A stretch of 64,000 bases of DNA from FEN-1350 sp964643355 (GTDB lineage: Bacteria > Planctomycetota > Phycisphaerae > Sedimentisphaerales > Anaerohalosphaeraceae). The notes beneath the pieces are model-generated. The model was not told where the DNA came from and did not search any database. It worked only from the letters and a program-made list of their open reading frames with translations. Shown here piece by piece: positions 45,389 through 54,049 of the stretch. The first letter of the stretch is position 1; each line of letters opens with the position of its first letter. The position numbers and the translations under genes were made by a program. The DNA lies in the NCBI GenBank assembly GCA_964643355.1, contig CAZXPW010000016.1, positions 18,626-82,625 on the forward strand, read 5' to 3'.

Positions 45389-46639
45389 CTATTGGAGCAC
45401 AACGGTTTTGGTACCCTCGGATTTCTTGAGCTCGACGAGCTGCTCCTTGTCCCCGACCTTGACGCGGTATTGGCCGTAGAAGGCCTTCAGACTGCACCGG
45501 CCCTGGGCATCGGTCGTGCCCTGCCATTGGGTCCACCATTGATTGAAGACCAGATCACGGTAGGCCTTGGCGGCGGGGGTGGGCGTCCAGTCCCGCTTAT
45601 AGAGAGATGAGGCCGGGATCCAGTTGGCCCCTTCCCAAAAGCCCCACATCAAAATTCCTTCGACCTGCGGGTGAGCAAAGCAGATGCGGTAGTATTCCCG
45701 AAGATTCTCGGCTTTGGTCTCCTCTTCAGCGTCGGTGATTTTAAGGGTACGGTCTATGTAAAACTTGGATCGCTGGCCGGGCATGTTGAACTCGGTGACG
45801 CGGATCGGCAACTTGAACTCGGAAAGTTTATCGAGGGCGTTGCACAGGGCCTTGGGGTCGAAGGTGTCGCCGTGCAGATGACCCTGGACGCCGATCCCGC
45901 CGATGGGCACACCCTGGTCGAGGAGCGTCCGGATGTGTTTGCAATAATCATCCAGCCGATTGCCGGTGAGGATATCGTAATCATTCAAATACAACACGGC
46001 GTCGGGGTCGCCCTGTCGAACCCAGTCGGCCATCTGTTTGGTAATGCCCGTGCCGAGCCGGTCGGCGTAGTAGTTGCCGTGGATCATTTCATTGTTGAGG
46101 TCGTATTCGGCGAAGCGGCCTTTATAGCGGGTACCGATATCCAACGCGCGGGCCTTGAGGGTTTCAAGCAACTTGTCATCAGAAAGTTCCTTGACCCAGT
46201 TCTGGACGAAGTTCGGTATTCCCCAGAAGATGTTGTGGCCGCGGAGGGGGATCTTATGCTGATCGGTCCATGCGAGCATTGCGTCCACCGTCGCGTAATC
46301 CACTTTACCCCGCTGCGGTTCCATGCTGTGCCACTTGAGGGCGTTTTCGGTGACGGCGGAATTGAAGTTTTCCAGGAAGACCGACAGGTATTTCTCGCGG
46401 TCCTCCGCCTGCATCCGCCCGCCGAAGGCCTGGTTGGCCAGCGCGGCGCCGAACCAGAACTGGTGCCGCTGTTGTTCGACGACAATCGGAGTTCCGGCGG
46501 GCGCCTGGATCACAAGAACCCCTTTGCGATGTTGTTCAATAGCCGCATTCCAATTCGAGTGTAAATCCTCGGCTTGTCCATACCCTGCGAGGGTTGCGGC
46601 GACAACCAGCAGGCCCGCGATGTGTTGAAGATGGCTCAT
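45389..46639 (-). CDS. Secreted endo-1,4-beta-xylanase, glycoside hydrolase family 10
   Basis: 416 residues, signal peptide about 1-23 (LAGYGQA). After an N-terminal strand region, the GH10 barrel runs about 55-365: FGAALANQAFGG, VTENALKWHSMEP, RGHNIFWGIP, YDLNNEMIHGN with the acid/base Glu184, GIGVQGHLHG, VTEFNMPG with the nucleophile Glu283, and GILMWGFWEGANWIP. A 50-residue C-terminal beta module (QGRCSLKAFYGQYRVKVG) resembles a small carbohydrate-binding/PKD-like addition. It cleaves xylan backbones outside the cell. Single gene, divergent from guaB. Confidence 0.93.
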   Translation of the reverse strand: MSHLQHIAGLLVVAATLAGYGQAEDLHSNWNAAIEQHRKGVLVIQAPAGTPIVVEQQRHQFWFGAALANQAFGGRMQAEDREKYLSVFLENFNSAVTENALKWHSMEPQRGKVDYATVDAMLAWTDQHKIPLRGHNIFWGIPNFVQNWVKELSDDKLLETLKARALDIGTRYKGRFAEYDLNNEMIHGNYYADRLGTGITKQMADWVRQGDPDAVLYLNDYDILTGNRLDDYCKHIRTLLDQGVPIGGIGVQGHLHGDTFDPKALCNALDKLSEFKLPIRVTEFNMPGQRSKFYIDRTLKITDAEEETKAENLREYYRICFAHPQVEGILMWGFWEGANWIPASSLYKRDWTPTPAAKAYRDLVFNQWWTQWQGTTDAQGRCSLKAFYGQYRVKVGDKEQLVELKKSEGTKTVVLQ

Positions 46640-46677
46640 AGAATCTCCTTGGTTAAAGTTGGTTCTTCCGGCCGGTC

Positions 46678-46683
46678 ATTATA
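46678..46683 (-). promoter_or_regulatory. -10 element for the xylanase gene
   Basis: A perfect TATAAT on the minus strand (46683-46678), 38 nt before the ATG at 46639. The -35 region (TTTTTC, 17 bp upstream) is poor, so activation by a regulator is possible. It lies next to the divergent guaB promoter. Confidence 0.5.
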
Positions 46684-46710
46684 CCAGCGTGCGATCGTTT
46701 GAAAAAGGAT

Positions 46711-46739
46711 TTGATTTTCGGACCTTGGGGGATTACACT
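46711..46739 (+). promoter_or_regulatory. Sigma70-type promoter for guaBA
   Basis: TTGATT (46711-46716), a 17-bp spacer and TACACT (46734-46739); the leader to 46778 is about 32 nt. Confidence 0.6.
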
Positions 46740-46777
46740 CTCGGCTTAGGGAGATTGTCTATTCACCGGAGACGACG

Positions 46778-48250
46778 ATGGCGAGCGAGAAAATCATAGG
46801 TGAAGGGATTACCTTCGACGATGTCCTCCTGCTGCCGGCACGAAGTGACTTTGTGCCCAGCCAGGCGGACACGCGGACGCGGCTGACCGGCCGGATCACG
46901 ATCCATATCCCGCTGGTATCGGCGGCGATGGATACGGTGACCGAGTCGGCGCTGGCGATCGCGCTGGCCCAGGAGGGAGGGATCGGGATCATCCACAAGA
47001 ATCTGAGCATCGAAGCCCAGCAGCGGGAAGTCGCCAAGGTCAAACGGTCGGAGAACGGCGTGATCCAGGACCCGGTGACTCTGACCCCGCACGAGCCGGT
47101 CAGTCGGGCACGGGAGTTGATGGCGGTGCAGAATGTATCGGGCATTCCGATCGTTAACGGGAAAAAACTGGTCGGAATCCTGACGCGACGGGACTTGAAG
47201 TTCCTTCGCGACGAAACCGTCAAGATCGATTCGGTCATGACCAAAACCAATCTGGTTACCGGTCCGGCGGATACGACCCTGCAGCAAGCCAAGGGGATTT
47301 TGCAGAAACACAAAGTCGAGAAGCTTCTGCTGGTCAACGCCGCCGGCGAACTGGCGGGATTGATCACGATGCGGGATATCGATCGGTTCGAGCAATACCC
47401 CAAGAGCGTTCGGGACGGCCGCGGACGGTTGCGTACCGGAGCGGCGGTGGGGCCCCACGACTACGAGCGGATCGCCGCACTGATCGAGGCGGAAGTCGAT
47501 GTCGTCGTCGTCGATACCGCGCACGGCCATTCGCAGAATGTGCTGGATACCGTCGAGAAGATCAAGAGCAACTACGATATCGATGTCATCGCCGGAAATA
47601 TCGCCACCTTCGGGGCCGCGACCGATTTGATCGCCGCCGGGGCCGACGCCGTGAAAGTCGGTATCGGACCCGGGTCGATCTGCACCACGCGGATCATCTC
47701 CGGTGTCGGTGTTCCGCAAATTACGGCGATTTTGGACTGTGCCCGAGCCGCTGAAAAGAAAGGAATCCCCATCATCGCCGATGGCGGGGTTCGACATTCG
47801 GGCGATATCACCAAGGCGATCGCGGCGGGCGCGTCGTGCGTGATGCTGGGCTCGCTGTTTGCTGGTCTGGATGAAAGTCCCGGCCAGCGGGTGATCTACA
47901 AAGGCCGCCAGTTCAAGGAATACCGCGGTATGGGCTCGATCGGAGCGATGATTCAGGGGTCCGCGGACCGATACGGCCAAAAGGGCGTCGGCAGCAAGGA
48001 TAAGCTGGTGCCGGAAGGCGTCGAAGGCCGCGTGCCCTATCGCGGAACGCTGGGGGATTTTGTCTATCAGCTTGTCGGCGGACTTCGGGCGGGCATGGGC
48101 TATTGCGGCACCAAGACCATCGATGAGTTACGGACGAAGGCCCGTTTTGTGCGGATCAGCAACGCCGGCGTGGTCGAATCACACCCACACGATATCCTCA
48201 TCACTCGCGAATCCCCGAATTACTCCGGGAGTTATACATTTGAAGACTAA
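46778..48250 (+). CDS. guaB: IMP dehydrogenase
   Basis: 490 residues. It oxidises IMP to XMP with NAD+, the committed step to GMP. The barrel starts GITFDDVLLLPARSDF; two CBS domains are inserted (about 95-215: VTLTPHEPVSRARELM, KTNLVTGPADTTLQQA); the catalytic loop is GIGPGSICTTRIISGVG (Cys near 308), followed by GDIMKAIAAGASCVML-type segment GDITKAIAAGASCVMLGSLF and the flap KGVGSKDKLVPEGVEGRVPYRG. Complete. guaA follows after 16 bp in the same operon. Confidence 0.97.
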   Translation: MASEKIIGEGITFDDVLLLPARSDFVPSQADTRTRLTGRITIHIPLVSAAMDTVTESALAIALAQEGGIGIIHKNLSIEAQQREVAKVKRSENGVIQDPVTLTPHEPVSRARELMAVQNVSGIPIVNGKKLVGILTRRDLKFLRDETVKIDSVMTKTNLVTGPADTTLQQAKGILQKHKVEKLLLVNAAGELAGLITMRDIDRFEQYPKSVRDGRGRLRTGAAVGPHDYERIAALIEAEVDVVVVDTAHGHSQNVLDTVEKIKSNYDIDVIAGNIATFGAATDLIAAGADAVKVGIGPGSICTTRIISGVGVPQITAILDCARAAEKKGIPIIADGGVRHSGDITKAIAAGASCVMLGSLFAGLDESPGQRVIYKGRQFKEYRGMGSIGAMIQGSADRYGQKGVGSKDKLVPEGVEGRVPYRGTLGDFVYQLVGGLRAGMGYCGTKTIDELRTKARFVRISNAGVVESHPHDILITRESPNYSGSYTFED

Positions 48251-48266
48251 TCGTCACGGATGACTC

Positions 48267-49808
48267 ATGGCGCATGAATGGATTGCGATTGTCGATTTTG
48301 GGAGCCAGTACGGACAACTGATTGCCCGGCGGGTTCGCGAACACAAGGTCTATTCGCGGATCGTTCAGCCGCAGGTTCGAATCGAAGAACTCAGGGGCTC
48401 GAATCTCAAGGGAATCATCCTGTCCGGGGGGCCGGCCAGTGTCTATGCCGAGAATGCCCCGACCTGTGATCCGAAGCTGTTGGAACTGGGCGTTCCGATT
48501 CTGGGGATTTGCTATGGAATGCAGATTGGTTGTACGATTCTCGGCGCTCGGGTTTCGCCGGCCCACAGCCGGGAATACGGCCGAACCGTTCTTCGAATCG
48601 GCGACGCCGATCGATTGTTGTCGGGCGTGCCCCGACACACGACGGTCTGGATGAGCCATGGAGATCAGGTCAACGAACTTCCCGGCGATTTTCATGCCCT
48701 GGCCGCGACAGAGAGTTGTCCTTTTGCGGCCGTCCGACATCGGGATGGATTGTTTTATGGGGTCCAGTTTCATCCCGAAGTGACACACACGCCGTTCGGG
48801 ACCGAAATCCTCAGGAATTTTCTGTACGATATCTGCCAGTGCAGAGGCGACTGGCAAATGAGCGATTTTGTCGAGCAGACCGTCGAGGCGGTTCGAAAAC
48901 AGGTCGGTCGTGATCGGGTGATCTGCGGTCTCAGCGGCGGCGTCGATTCGGCCGTTACGGCGGCCCTGATTCACCGGGCGATCGGTGAACAACTGATCTG
49001 CATCTTTGTCGATAACGGCCTGCTGCGAAAAAACGAACGACAGCATGTCGAATCCATGTTCCGCGATCATTTTCATCTCGATCTGCGTGTGGTAGATTGG
49101 GGCGATCAATTTTTGTCCCGTTTGGCGGGAGTGACCGATCCGCAGAAGAAACGGAAAATCATCGGAGCCGAGTTCATAGAGGCCTTTCGCTGCGAGGCGG
49201 CGAAGATCGAGAATGTCAAGTTCCTGGCGCAGGGCACGCTGTATCCGGATGTGATCGAATCCGGCCACAAGGACGGCAATCTGGCCGCCAGTATCAAGTT
49301 GCATCACAATGTCGGCGGCTTGCCGGAAAAACTGGGTTTTGATCTGGTTGAGCCGTTGCGGGATCTGTTCAAGGACGAGGTGCGGCTGGTTGGCGAGTAT
49401 CTGGGCCTTCCGGCGGATATGGTCTGGCGGCATCCGTTTCCGGGTCCGGGGTTGGCCGTTCGCGTCATCGGCGAGGTGACGGCCGAACGGCTGAGGGTGC
49501 TTCGCGAGGCCGACGACATCCTCATCGAGGAAATCCGTGCGGCGGGCTTGTACCGCAAGATCAGCCAGGCGCTGGCGGTGTTGGTGCCGGTTGGCACAGT
49601 AGGGGTCATGGGCGACGAACGAAGCTACGACAGCGTGATTGCGCTGCGGGCGGTAGAGACGACGGACTTTATGACGGCCGATTTTTCGCAGATTCCCTAT
49701 GAAATTTTGGGACGGATTGCCAACCGAATCATCAACGAGGTTCGCGGCGTTAATCGGGTGGTCTATGATGTCTCCAGCAAGCCCCCGGCCACGATTGAAT
49801 GGGAGTAA
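48267..49808 (+). CDS. guaA: GMP synthase (glutamine-hydrolysing)
   Basis: 513 residues, full length. Converts XMP to GMP with ATP and glutamine. The N-terminal class I amidotransferase has ILGICYGMQIG (nucleophile Cys) and FHPEVTHTPFG (His/Glu). The ATP pyrophosphatase P-loop is GLSGGVDSAVTAAL (about 215). The C-terminal dimerisation domain ends PPATIEWE as in most GuaA. A PAP2 gene starts 5 bp after the stop. Confidence 0.97.
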   Translation: MAHEWIAIVDFGSQYGQLIARRVREHKVYSRIVQPQVRIEELRGSNLKGIILSGGPASVYAENAPTCDPKLLELGVPILGICYGMQIGCTILGARVSPAHSREYGRTVLRIGDADRLLSGVPRHTTVWMSHGDQVNELPGDFHALAATESCPFAAVRHRDGLFYGVQFHPEVTHTPFGTEILRNFLYDICQCRGDWQMSDFVEQTVEAVRKQVGRDRVICGLSGGVDSAVTAALIHRAIGEQLICIFVDNGLLRKNERQHVESMFRDHFHLDLRVVDWGDQFLSRLAGVTDPQKKRKIIGAEFIEAFRCEAAKIENVKFLAQGTLYPDVIESGHKDGNLAASIKLHHNVGGLPEKLGFDLVEPLRDLFKDEVRLVGEYLGLPADMVWRHPFPGPGLAVRVIGEVTAERLRVLREADDILIEEIRAAGLYRKISQALAVLVPVGTVGVMGDERSYDSVIALRAVETTDFMTADFSQIPYEILGRIANRIINEVRGVNRVVYDVSSKPPATIEWE

Positions 49809-49813
49809 TTACT

Positions 49814-50719
49814 ATGATGCTCAGACAAACAACGGGGATTATTGTAATTTTGAATGTTGTCTGTTTTTATGCTGGTTCTGCGATCGTCCAGGCCCAGGAG
49901 CAATTGGTTGCGGCGGACGAAAAGTCGATGACCGACATGCTAATGGAGGATCATGGGATCCCGACCACGCCGGCCGAAGATAAGGTCCAGCAGGAACGAT
50001 TTTTGGGAAAGTTTTGGGGCCGGGCCGAAAATGATCTGCCTCAGATTCCAGGGGTCGTGATCGAGAACGCTTCCGAGATCGTTCTGGACTGGAATCAGAC
50101 CTTCTGGCTGCTGGCGGCTGGCGGAGCCAGCATTGCTCTCCACAGCGAAGGTGCGGACGAACGGATGGAAAAGGATATTCGCGACAATGCGTTTATCGCT
50201 CAGGATATGGACAAAGCAATTGATCTGGTTGGAGGGCCGGGATTTCATTTCGGTGTCGCGGGTTTGTGGTACATGATTGCGGCCGAGCAAGGCAACGAAA
50301 AAGGTTTGGAGCAGTCGTGGACCATGATCAAGGCGCTGTCGGTCAGCGGGGCCGGCACGCTGGCTCTGAAGTTGGCCCGTAACAATCACACACCCAACGA
50401 CAAACCCCTGGCCTGGCCCAGCGGTCACACCTCCAGTTCATTCACCGTTGCGTCCGTGCTGGATGAGTTTTACGGCTCCGCCATCGGCATTCCGGCTTAC
50501 CTTGGCGCCGGGTTTGTCGGATATCGAATGATGGAATCCGGCGACCACTGGCCCAGTGATGTCCTCTTCGGCGCAGTGTGGGGATATCTGGTTGGCCATC
50601 ATGTCGCCGGCAAAGACAAGCAGGTCCAAATCGGCGGTTTTCAGATTATGCCCTTCACCGACCTCGATGCGGTTTCGGAAAAGCCGGTCACGGGTTTGAG
50701 TCTGGTCAAGCGATTCTGA
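49814..50719 (+). CDS. Exported PAP2-family phosphatase
   Basis: 301 residues from the ATG at 49814 (GGGAG about 8 nt upstream). Signal peptide about 1-26 (SAIVQAQEQ). The acid-phosphatase/PAP2 core is present: a KLARNN segment in place of the usual KxxxxxxRP motif 1, WPSGHTSSSFTVA (motif 2, His) and GDHWPSDVLFGAVWG (motif 3, His-Asp). Motif 1 is unusual because the Pro is missing. Likely removes phosphate from lipid or isoprenoid phosphates in the periplasm. It is the last gene of the guaBA transcript by position, although the functions are unrelated. Confidence 0.85.
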   Translation: MMLRQTTGIIVILNVVCFYAGSAIVQAQEQLVAADEKSMTDMLMEDHGIPTTPAEDKVQQERFLGKFWGRAENDLPQIPGVVIENASEIVLDWNQTFWLLAAGGASIALHSEGADERMEKDIRDNAFIAQDMDKAIDLVGGPGFHFGVAGLWYMIAAEQGNEKGLEQSWTMIKALSVSGAGTLALKLARNNHTPNDKPLAWPSGHTSSSFTVASVLDEFYGSAIGIPAYLGAGFVGYRMMESGDHWPSDVLFGAVWGYLVGHHVAGKDKQVQIGGFQIMPFTDLDAVSEKPVTGLSLVKRF

Positions 50720-50805
50720 CTGGGCCGATTTGTTTCCTGGTTTGAGGTCTCCCGCTTCCCCGGGTTTCGGAGGGATTGTTCCCTCGATCCCCCCGGAAAA
50801 AGTCT

Positions 50806-50834
50806 TTGAAAACGCCGTCTCCGGACGATACAGT
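50806..50834 (+). promoter_or_regulatory. Sigma70-type promoter for the aminotransferase
   Basis: TTGAAA (50806-50811), a 17-bp spacer and TACAGT (50829-50834), giving a leader of about 39 nt before 50880. Confidence 0.6.
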
Positions 50835-50879
50835 ATCTGTCCGGAATCGGAATACGAGCACAGCAATTTTGAGGCATAT

Positions 50880-52112
50880 ATGACGGATTTTGTGATTCAA
50901 CCGGCAGAGCGGGTCAAACGGCTTCCACCGTATTTATTCGGGCGAATCAATGCGCTCAAGCTTGAAAAACGGCGTCAGGATATTGATGTGATCGATCTGG
51001 GGATGGGCAATCCGATGGATGGAGCTCCCAAAACCGTTGTCGATAAACTTTGCGAGGCCGCCCGCGATCCCCGGAATCACCGCTACAGCATGTCCAAGGG
51101 AGTCTACAATCTCCGACGGGAAATGGCCGTCAAGTACGCCCGCAAGTGGAATGTTCAACTCGATCCGGAAAACGAAGTGCTGGCGTGCCTGGGATCCAAA
51201 GAAGGATTCAGCCACATGTGTCTGGCGATGCTGGGACCCGGAGATACGGCGATTGTGGCCGATCCGGCATTCCCGATTCACATTTACGGCGTGGCATTGG
51301 CGGGCGGCAATGTCATCAGCGTCCCCTTGGGCAACGACCAGAAATTTCTTGATTCCATCGCGCTGGTTTGCGAGCACTTGTTTCCGCGGCCCAAGTTATT
51401 GATCCTGAATTACCCGCACAACCCCACTGCGATGACCGTCGATCCGGGGTTCTTTGAGACCGTTGTGGATCTGGCCAAGCGGTTCAAACTGGCGGTGATC
51501 AGCGATTTTGCGTATGGCGAGACCTGTTTTAACGGGTACAAGGCCCCGAGTTTCCTGTCGGCCAAAGGGGCCAAGGATGTGGGCGTGGAGTTCACCACCC
51601 TAAGCAAGCCATACAATATGGCGGGTTTTCGGATCGGATTTGTCGCCGGAAACAAAGACATGGTCGGCGCTTTGGCGACCATCAAGGGATACTACGATTA
51701 CGGGATTTTCCAAGCCATCCAGATCGCCAGCATCATTGCGATGCGGGAAGGCGATGACTTCATCGATAAACAAAATCAACTGTATCAGACCCGCCGGGAT
51801 GTGGTCTGCGAGGGGTTGCAGCGACTTGGATGGCAGGCCGATCCGCCGAGAGCGTCCATGTTCGTCTGGGCGAAGTATCCTCCGGAATTCGCCGGGGGGA
51901 AAGGCAGTATTGACTATGCAATGGACCTGCTGAATTACGCCAATGTCGCAATCGCTCCCGGCAGGGCCTTTGGGGAAAACGGCGAGTATTGTATGCGAAT
52001 CGCGTTGGTGGAAAACGAAAACCGACTTCGACAGGCGATTCGAAATATCTCCAGGTTCCGCCAGTCCAAGCCCGTCAGCGGACAGAAGCGGCGAGTCAAG
52101 AAAACGACCTGA
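50880..52112 (+). CDS. Class I/II PLP aminotransferase (AlaC/alanine- or LL-DAP-transaminase-like)
   Basis: 410 residues from the ATG at 50880 (GAGG 6 nt upstream); the frame is open 50 codons earlier but without start context. Fold type I aminotransferase: IDLGMGNPMDGAP, HRYSMSKGVYNLRREMA, NYPHNPTA, SDFAYGETCFNGYKAPS (Asp binding the PLP nitrogen) and TTLSKPYNMAGFRIGFVAG with the PLP Lys. The KPYNMAG form and overall pattern fit AlaC-type glutamate-pyruvate transaminases. The basic tail (KRRVKKTT) is extra. A strong terminator follows. Confidence 0.9.
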   Translation: MTDFVIQPAERVKRLPPYLFGRINALKLEKRRQDIDVIDLGMGNPMDGAPKTVVDKLCEAARDPRNHRYSMSKGVYNLRREMAVKYARKWNVQLDPENEVLACLGSKEGFSHMCLAMLGPGDTAIVADPAFPIHIYGVALAGGNVISVPLGNDQKFLDSIALVCEHLFPRPKLLILNYPHNPTAMTVDPGFFETVVDLAKRFKLAVISDFAYGETCFNGYKAPSFLSAKGAKDVGVEFTTLSKPYNMAGFRIGFVAGNKDMVGALATIKGYYDYGIFQAIQIASIIAMREGDDFIDKQNQLYQTRRDVVCEGLQRLGWQADPPRASMFVWAKYPPEFAGGKGSIDYAMDLLNYANVAIAPGRAFGENGEYCMRIALVENENRLRQAIRNISRFRQSKPVSGQKRRVKKTT

Positions 52113-52134
52113 CGATGATTCGGTGATCGATCTT

Positions 52135-52161
52135 AAAAAGGGCCTTATTGGGCCCTTTTTT
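52135..52161 (+). terminator. Rho-independent terminator
   Basis: AAAAAGGGCC / GGCCCTTTTT stem with a short loop, 22 bp after the aminotransferase stop, T-run on the descending arm. Confidence 0.9.
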
Positions 52162-52207
52162 ATTGGACCCGGCATCGTAAAAGAAGGGTGATTATGGCGG
52201 AAAGTGC

Positions 52208-52236
52208 TTGACTTTTTACGAATTTTATGGTCTAAT
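52208..52236 (+). promoter_or_regulatory. Sigma70-type promoter for the PEP-CTERM pair
   Basis: TTGACT (52208-52213), a 17-bp spacer and TCTAAT (52231-52236). The start near 52243 makes a long leader of about 230 nt, part of the 358-bp gap 52113-52470. Confidence 0.65.
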
Positions 52237-52300
52237 ACAAGGGCATCGATGGAAGATTAACCGAACGCGATTGGGGCGGTCGGGAGGTCTTTTATCGTTG

Positions 52301-52419
52301 ATTTTGGGAGGCATGAACACCCTCCCAAAATGGGGGCGAGCAAGAAGCTCACGACAATCGAGGAAACCCGAAGCGTGTGTGCCTGTGTGTCGTGTTCAAA
52401 GAGCAAGGAGACTTTGAAC
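52301..52419 (+). promoter_or_regulatory. Structured 5' leader with two hairpins
   Basis: A perfect 11-bp hairpin (ATTTTGGGAGG / CCTCCCAAAAT, 52301-52331) and a perfect 8-bp hairpin (GTTCAAAG / CTTTGAAC, 52394-52419) whose loop contains AAGGAG lie in the leader of the next gene. No known riboswitch class was recognised; a cis-acting role is inferred from strength and position. Confidence 0.5.
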
Positions 52420-52470
52420 GGATGGCAGGATGCCGAAGAGAAGGTTTATTCTCGGAAAGTTGAGCGACGA

Positions 52471-53040
52471 ATGAAGAAAATATCCATGATTCTGGGTGCG
52501 CTTTTAGTCTGCACCTCCGGGCTGATGGCCCTGCCCATGGGTTCGATGATGTCGGGCCAGACGAATTTTAACAACGGAACCTTGATTGGTTCGGTCGAAT
52601 ACGCCGTGTATGCGCCCGGGCAGTATTCCGGAACGATCCTGTTCCCGAGTACGGATTATGTCTATGCGTATCGGGTATTCGATGACGCTGCTTCGAAAGT
52701 CGGGATCGATTTCTTTTCGGTTGGTCTTGTGGCCAATGCGATTGTGGGAAATTTGACCTACGAGGCCTCTGCCGGCGATATCATCCCCGGGTTTCAAGCG
52801 ATCCTGTCCGAAACCTTGATTAACCTATTTATGGGTTCGGCCGGTCCTATCACCAGCGGTAAGCAATCGGCGATTCTGCTGTTCAGCAGCCCCATGCAAC
52901 CCGTAATGGGCTCCGGCTCCGTCTCGGGTGGATTCACCGGTGGCGAAATCATCTCGTTAGCCGCGCCGATTCCCGAACCGGCGACACTGACCCTGTTGAC
53001 TCTGGGCGGTCTGTTCTCGGTTCGTTCACGGCGTAAGTAA
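52471..53040 (+). CDS. Secreted PEP-CTERM protein
   Basis: 189 residues from the ATG at 52471 (only a weak GAG upstream; an in-frame ATG at 52330 is possible but has no signal peptide). Signal peptide about 1-21 (VCTSGLMALP). The body is beta-rich without a recognised family. C-terminus IPEPATLTLLTLGGLFSVRSRRK is a PEP-CTERM tag: PEP, hydrophobic stretch, Arg/Lys tail. The next PEP-CTERM gene follows after 77 bp, which contains a GGCGGGCCGGAT / ATTCCGGTCCGCC hairpin. Confidence 0.8.
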   Translation: MKKISMILGALLVCTSGLMALPMGSMMSGQTNFNNGTLIGSVEYAVYAPGQYSGTILFPSTDYVYAYRVFDDAASKVGIDFFSVGLVANAIVGNLTYEASAGDIIPGFQAILSETLINLFMGSAGPITSGKQSAILLFSSPMQPVMGSGSVSGGFTGGEIISLAAPIPEPATLTLLTLGGLFSVRSRRK

Positions 53041-53117
53041 TCTCTGAATCTTGTCGGCGGGCCGGATCCAATTCCGGTCCGCCTTCCACACTTTTCAGGT
53101 CTACTATCCGGGGGGAT

Positions 53118-53690
53118 ATGATGACGAAACGACCGAAAAACATGCCGTGCCTGACGATTCTCTGTTTGGCGGTCCTGGGACTGGCAGCCCTGTGTTCCGC
53201 TCAAACAGATTCCGGGTATGCACTGATCATTCAAAAGAGTCCCTGTGACGGCGGCGTGGTTACTCCGGGAGAAGGCATCCATAAATTCGGTCTTAACCAG
53301 ATGGTTACCCTGACGGCCGAACCCAAACCCGGGTATCGTTTTCTCTATTGGATGGGAGATGTTACGGAGATGACCTGTAACTATACTTCGGTCTGGGTGG
53401 ATTCGCCGAAGATCGTGATCGCCGTGTTTGAACGGACTGAATTTGAGCTTCCCGAGGACCTTGGTTTTTCAAGCGGTGGCGGCGCCGGTGCGGATGGAGC
53501 TATGGGTGTCGGATCGGGATGGCATATGGGGTATGGAATCAGTACCGGTAGCGGGACTTCACAAGGGTATCGACATTCTGTTCCACCGGGCGGAAATCCC
53601 GGCGGGGAACAATCTATCCCCGAACCGGCAACCCTGTTCCTGTTGGGGCTGGGTTCGCTATGGTCGGTTGGGTTTCGCACAGGTCGCTGA
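53118..53690 (+). CDS. Secreted PEP-CTERM protein with an InlB B-repeat-like domain
   Basis: 190 residues; start at 53118 or 53121 (GGGGGA 3-6 nt upstream). Signal peptide about 1-29 (LAALCSAQTDS). Residues about 38-105 match the divergent InlB B-repeat/flagellar-hook-like pattern: GGVVTPGEGIHKFGLNQMV, TLTAEPKPGYRFLYWMGDV. Then a Gly-rich linker, then IPEPATLFLLGLGSLWSV with a short basic tail, a PEP-CTERM tag. It converges on groES (5-bp gap). Confidence 0.82.
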   Translation: MMTKRPKNMPCLTILCLAVLGLAALCSAQTDSGYALIIQKSPCDGGVVTPGEGIHKFGLNQMVTLTAEPKPGYRFLYWMGDVTEMTCNYTSVWVDSPKIVIAVFERTEFELPEDLGFSSGGGAGADGAMGVGSGWHMGYGISTGSGTSQGYRHSVPPGGNPGGEQSIPEPATLFLLGLGSLWSVGFRTGR

Positions 53691-53695
53691 TCGGC

Positions 53696-54007
53696 TCAGG
53701 CCTTTCGAAAGACCGCGACGATATTCTCCACATCAACGACGAACAGGCGGTTGTCGCCTTCGAAGTCCACAGGGATCGCTCCTTTGGGATTGAATAGAAC
53801 CTTGTCATATTGACGCAAAGGAATATCCGAAGATTGCTCGACTTCGGCCGAGACCGAAACGATCCGGCCTGTGATGGTGGGGATTTCGATGTTATCGGGC
53901 AGTTGAATGCCGCCTTTGGTCGCGCGTTTATCTTCATCTTTACGAATCAGGACGCGCTTGCCGACGGGCTCTATGGTTTCAATGCCATGAGGATCTTTCT
54001 TATCCAC
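53696..54007 (-). CDS. groES: Stand-alone GroES-like co-chaperonin
   Basis: 103 residues. The beta-barrel core is GroES: PVGKRVLIRKDEDK, the mobile loop RATKGGIQLPDN (about 28-40), GRIVSVSAEV, YDKVLFNPKG and NRLFVVDVENIVAVF. There is an N-terminal extension (MDKKDPHGIETIE), and the sequence is diverged from typical GroES; the Ile-rich mobile loop that contacts GroEL is present as GGIQL. No groEL is adjacent, so it may be one of several co-chaperonins in this genome. It follows topA (42-bp gap) on the same strand. Confidence 0.85.
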   Translation of the reverse strand: MDKKDPHGIETIEPVGKRVLIRKDEDKRATKGGIQLPDNIEIPTITGRIVSVSAEVEQSSDIPLRQYDKVLFNPKGAIPVDFEGDNRLFVVDVENIVAVFRKA

Positions 54008-54049
54008 GCCAAACCTCGTTTATTGTTTTCCCTTGTCGTGTTCCATTTC

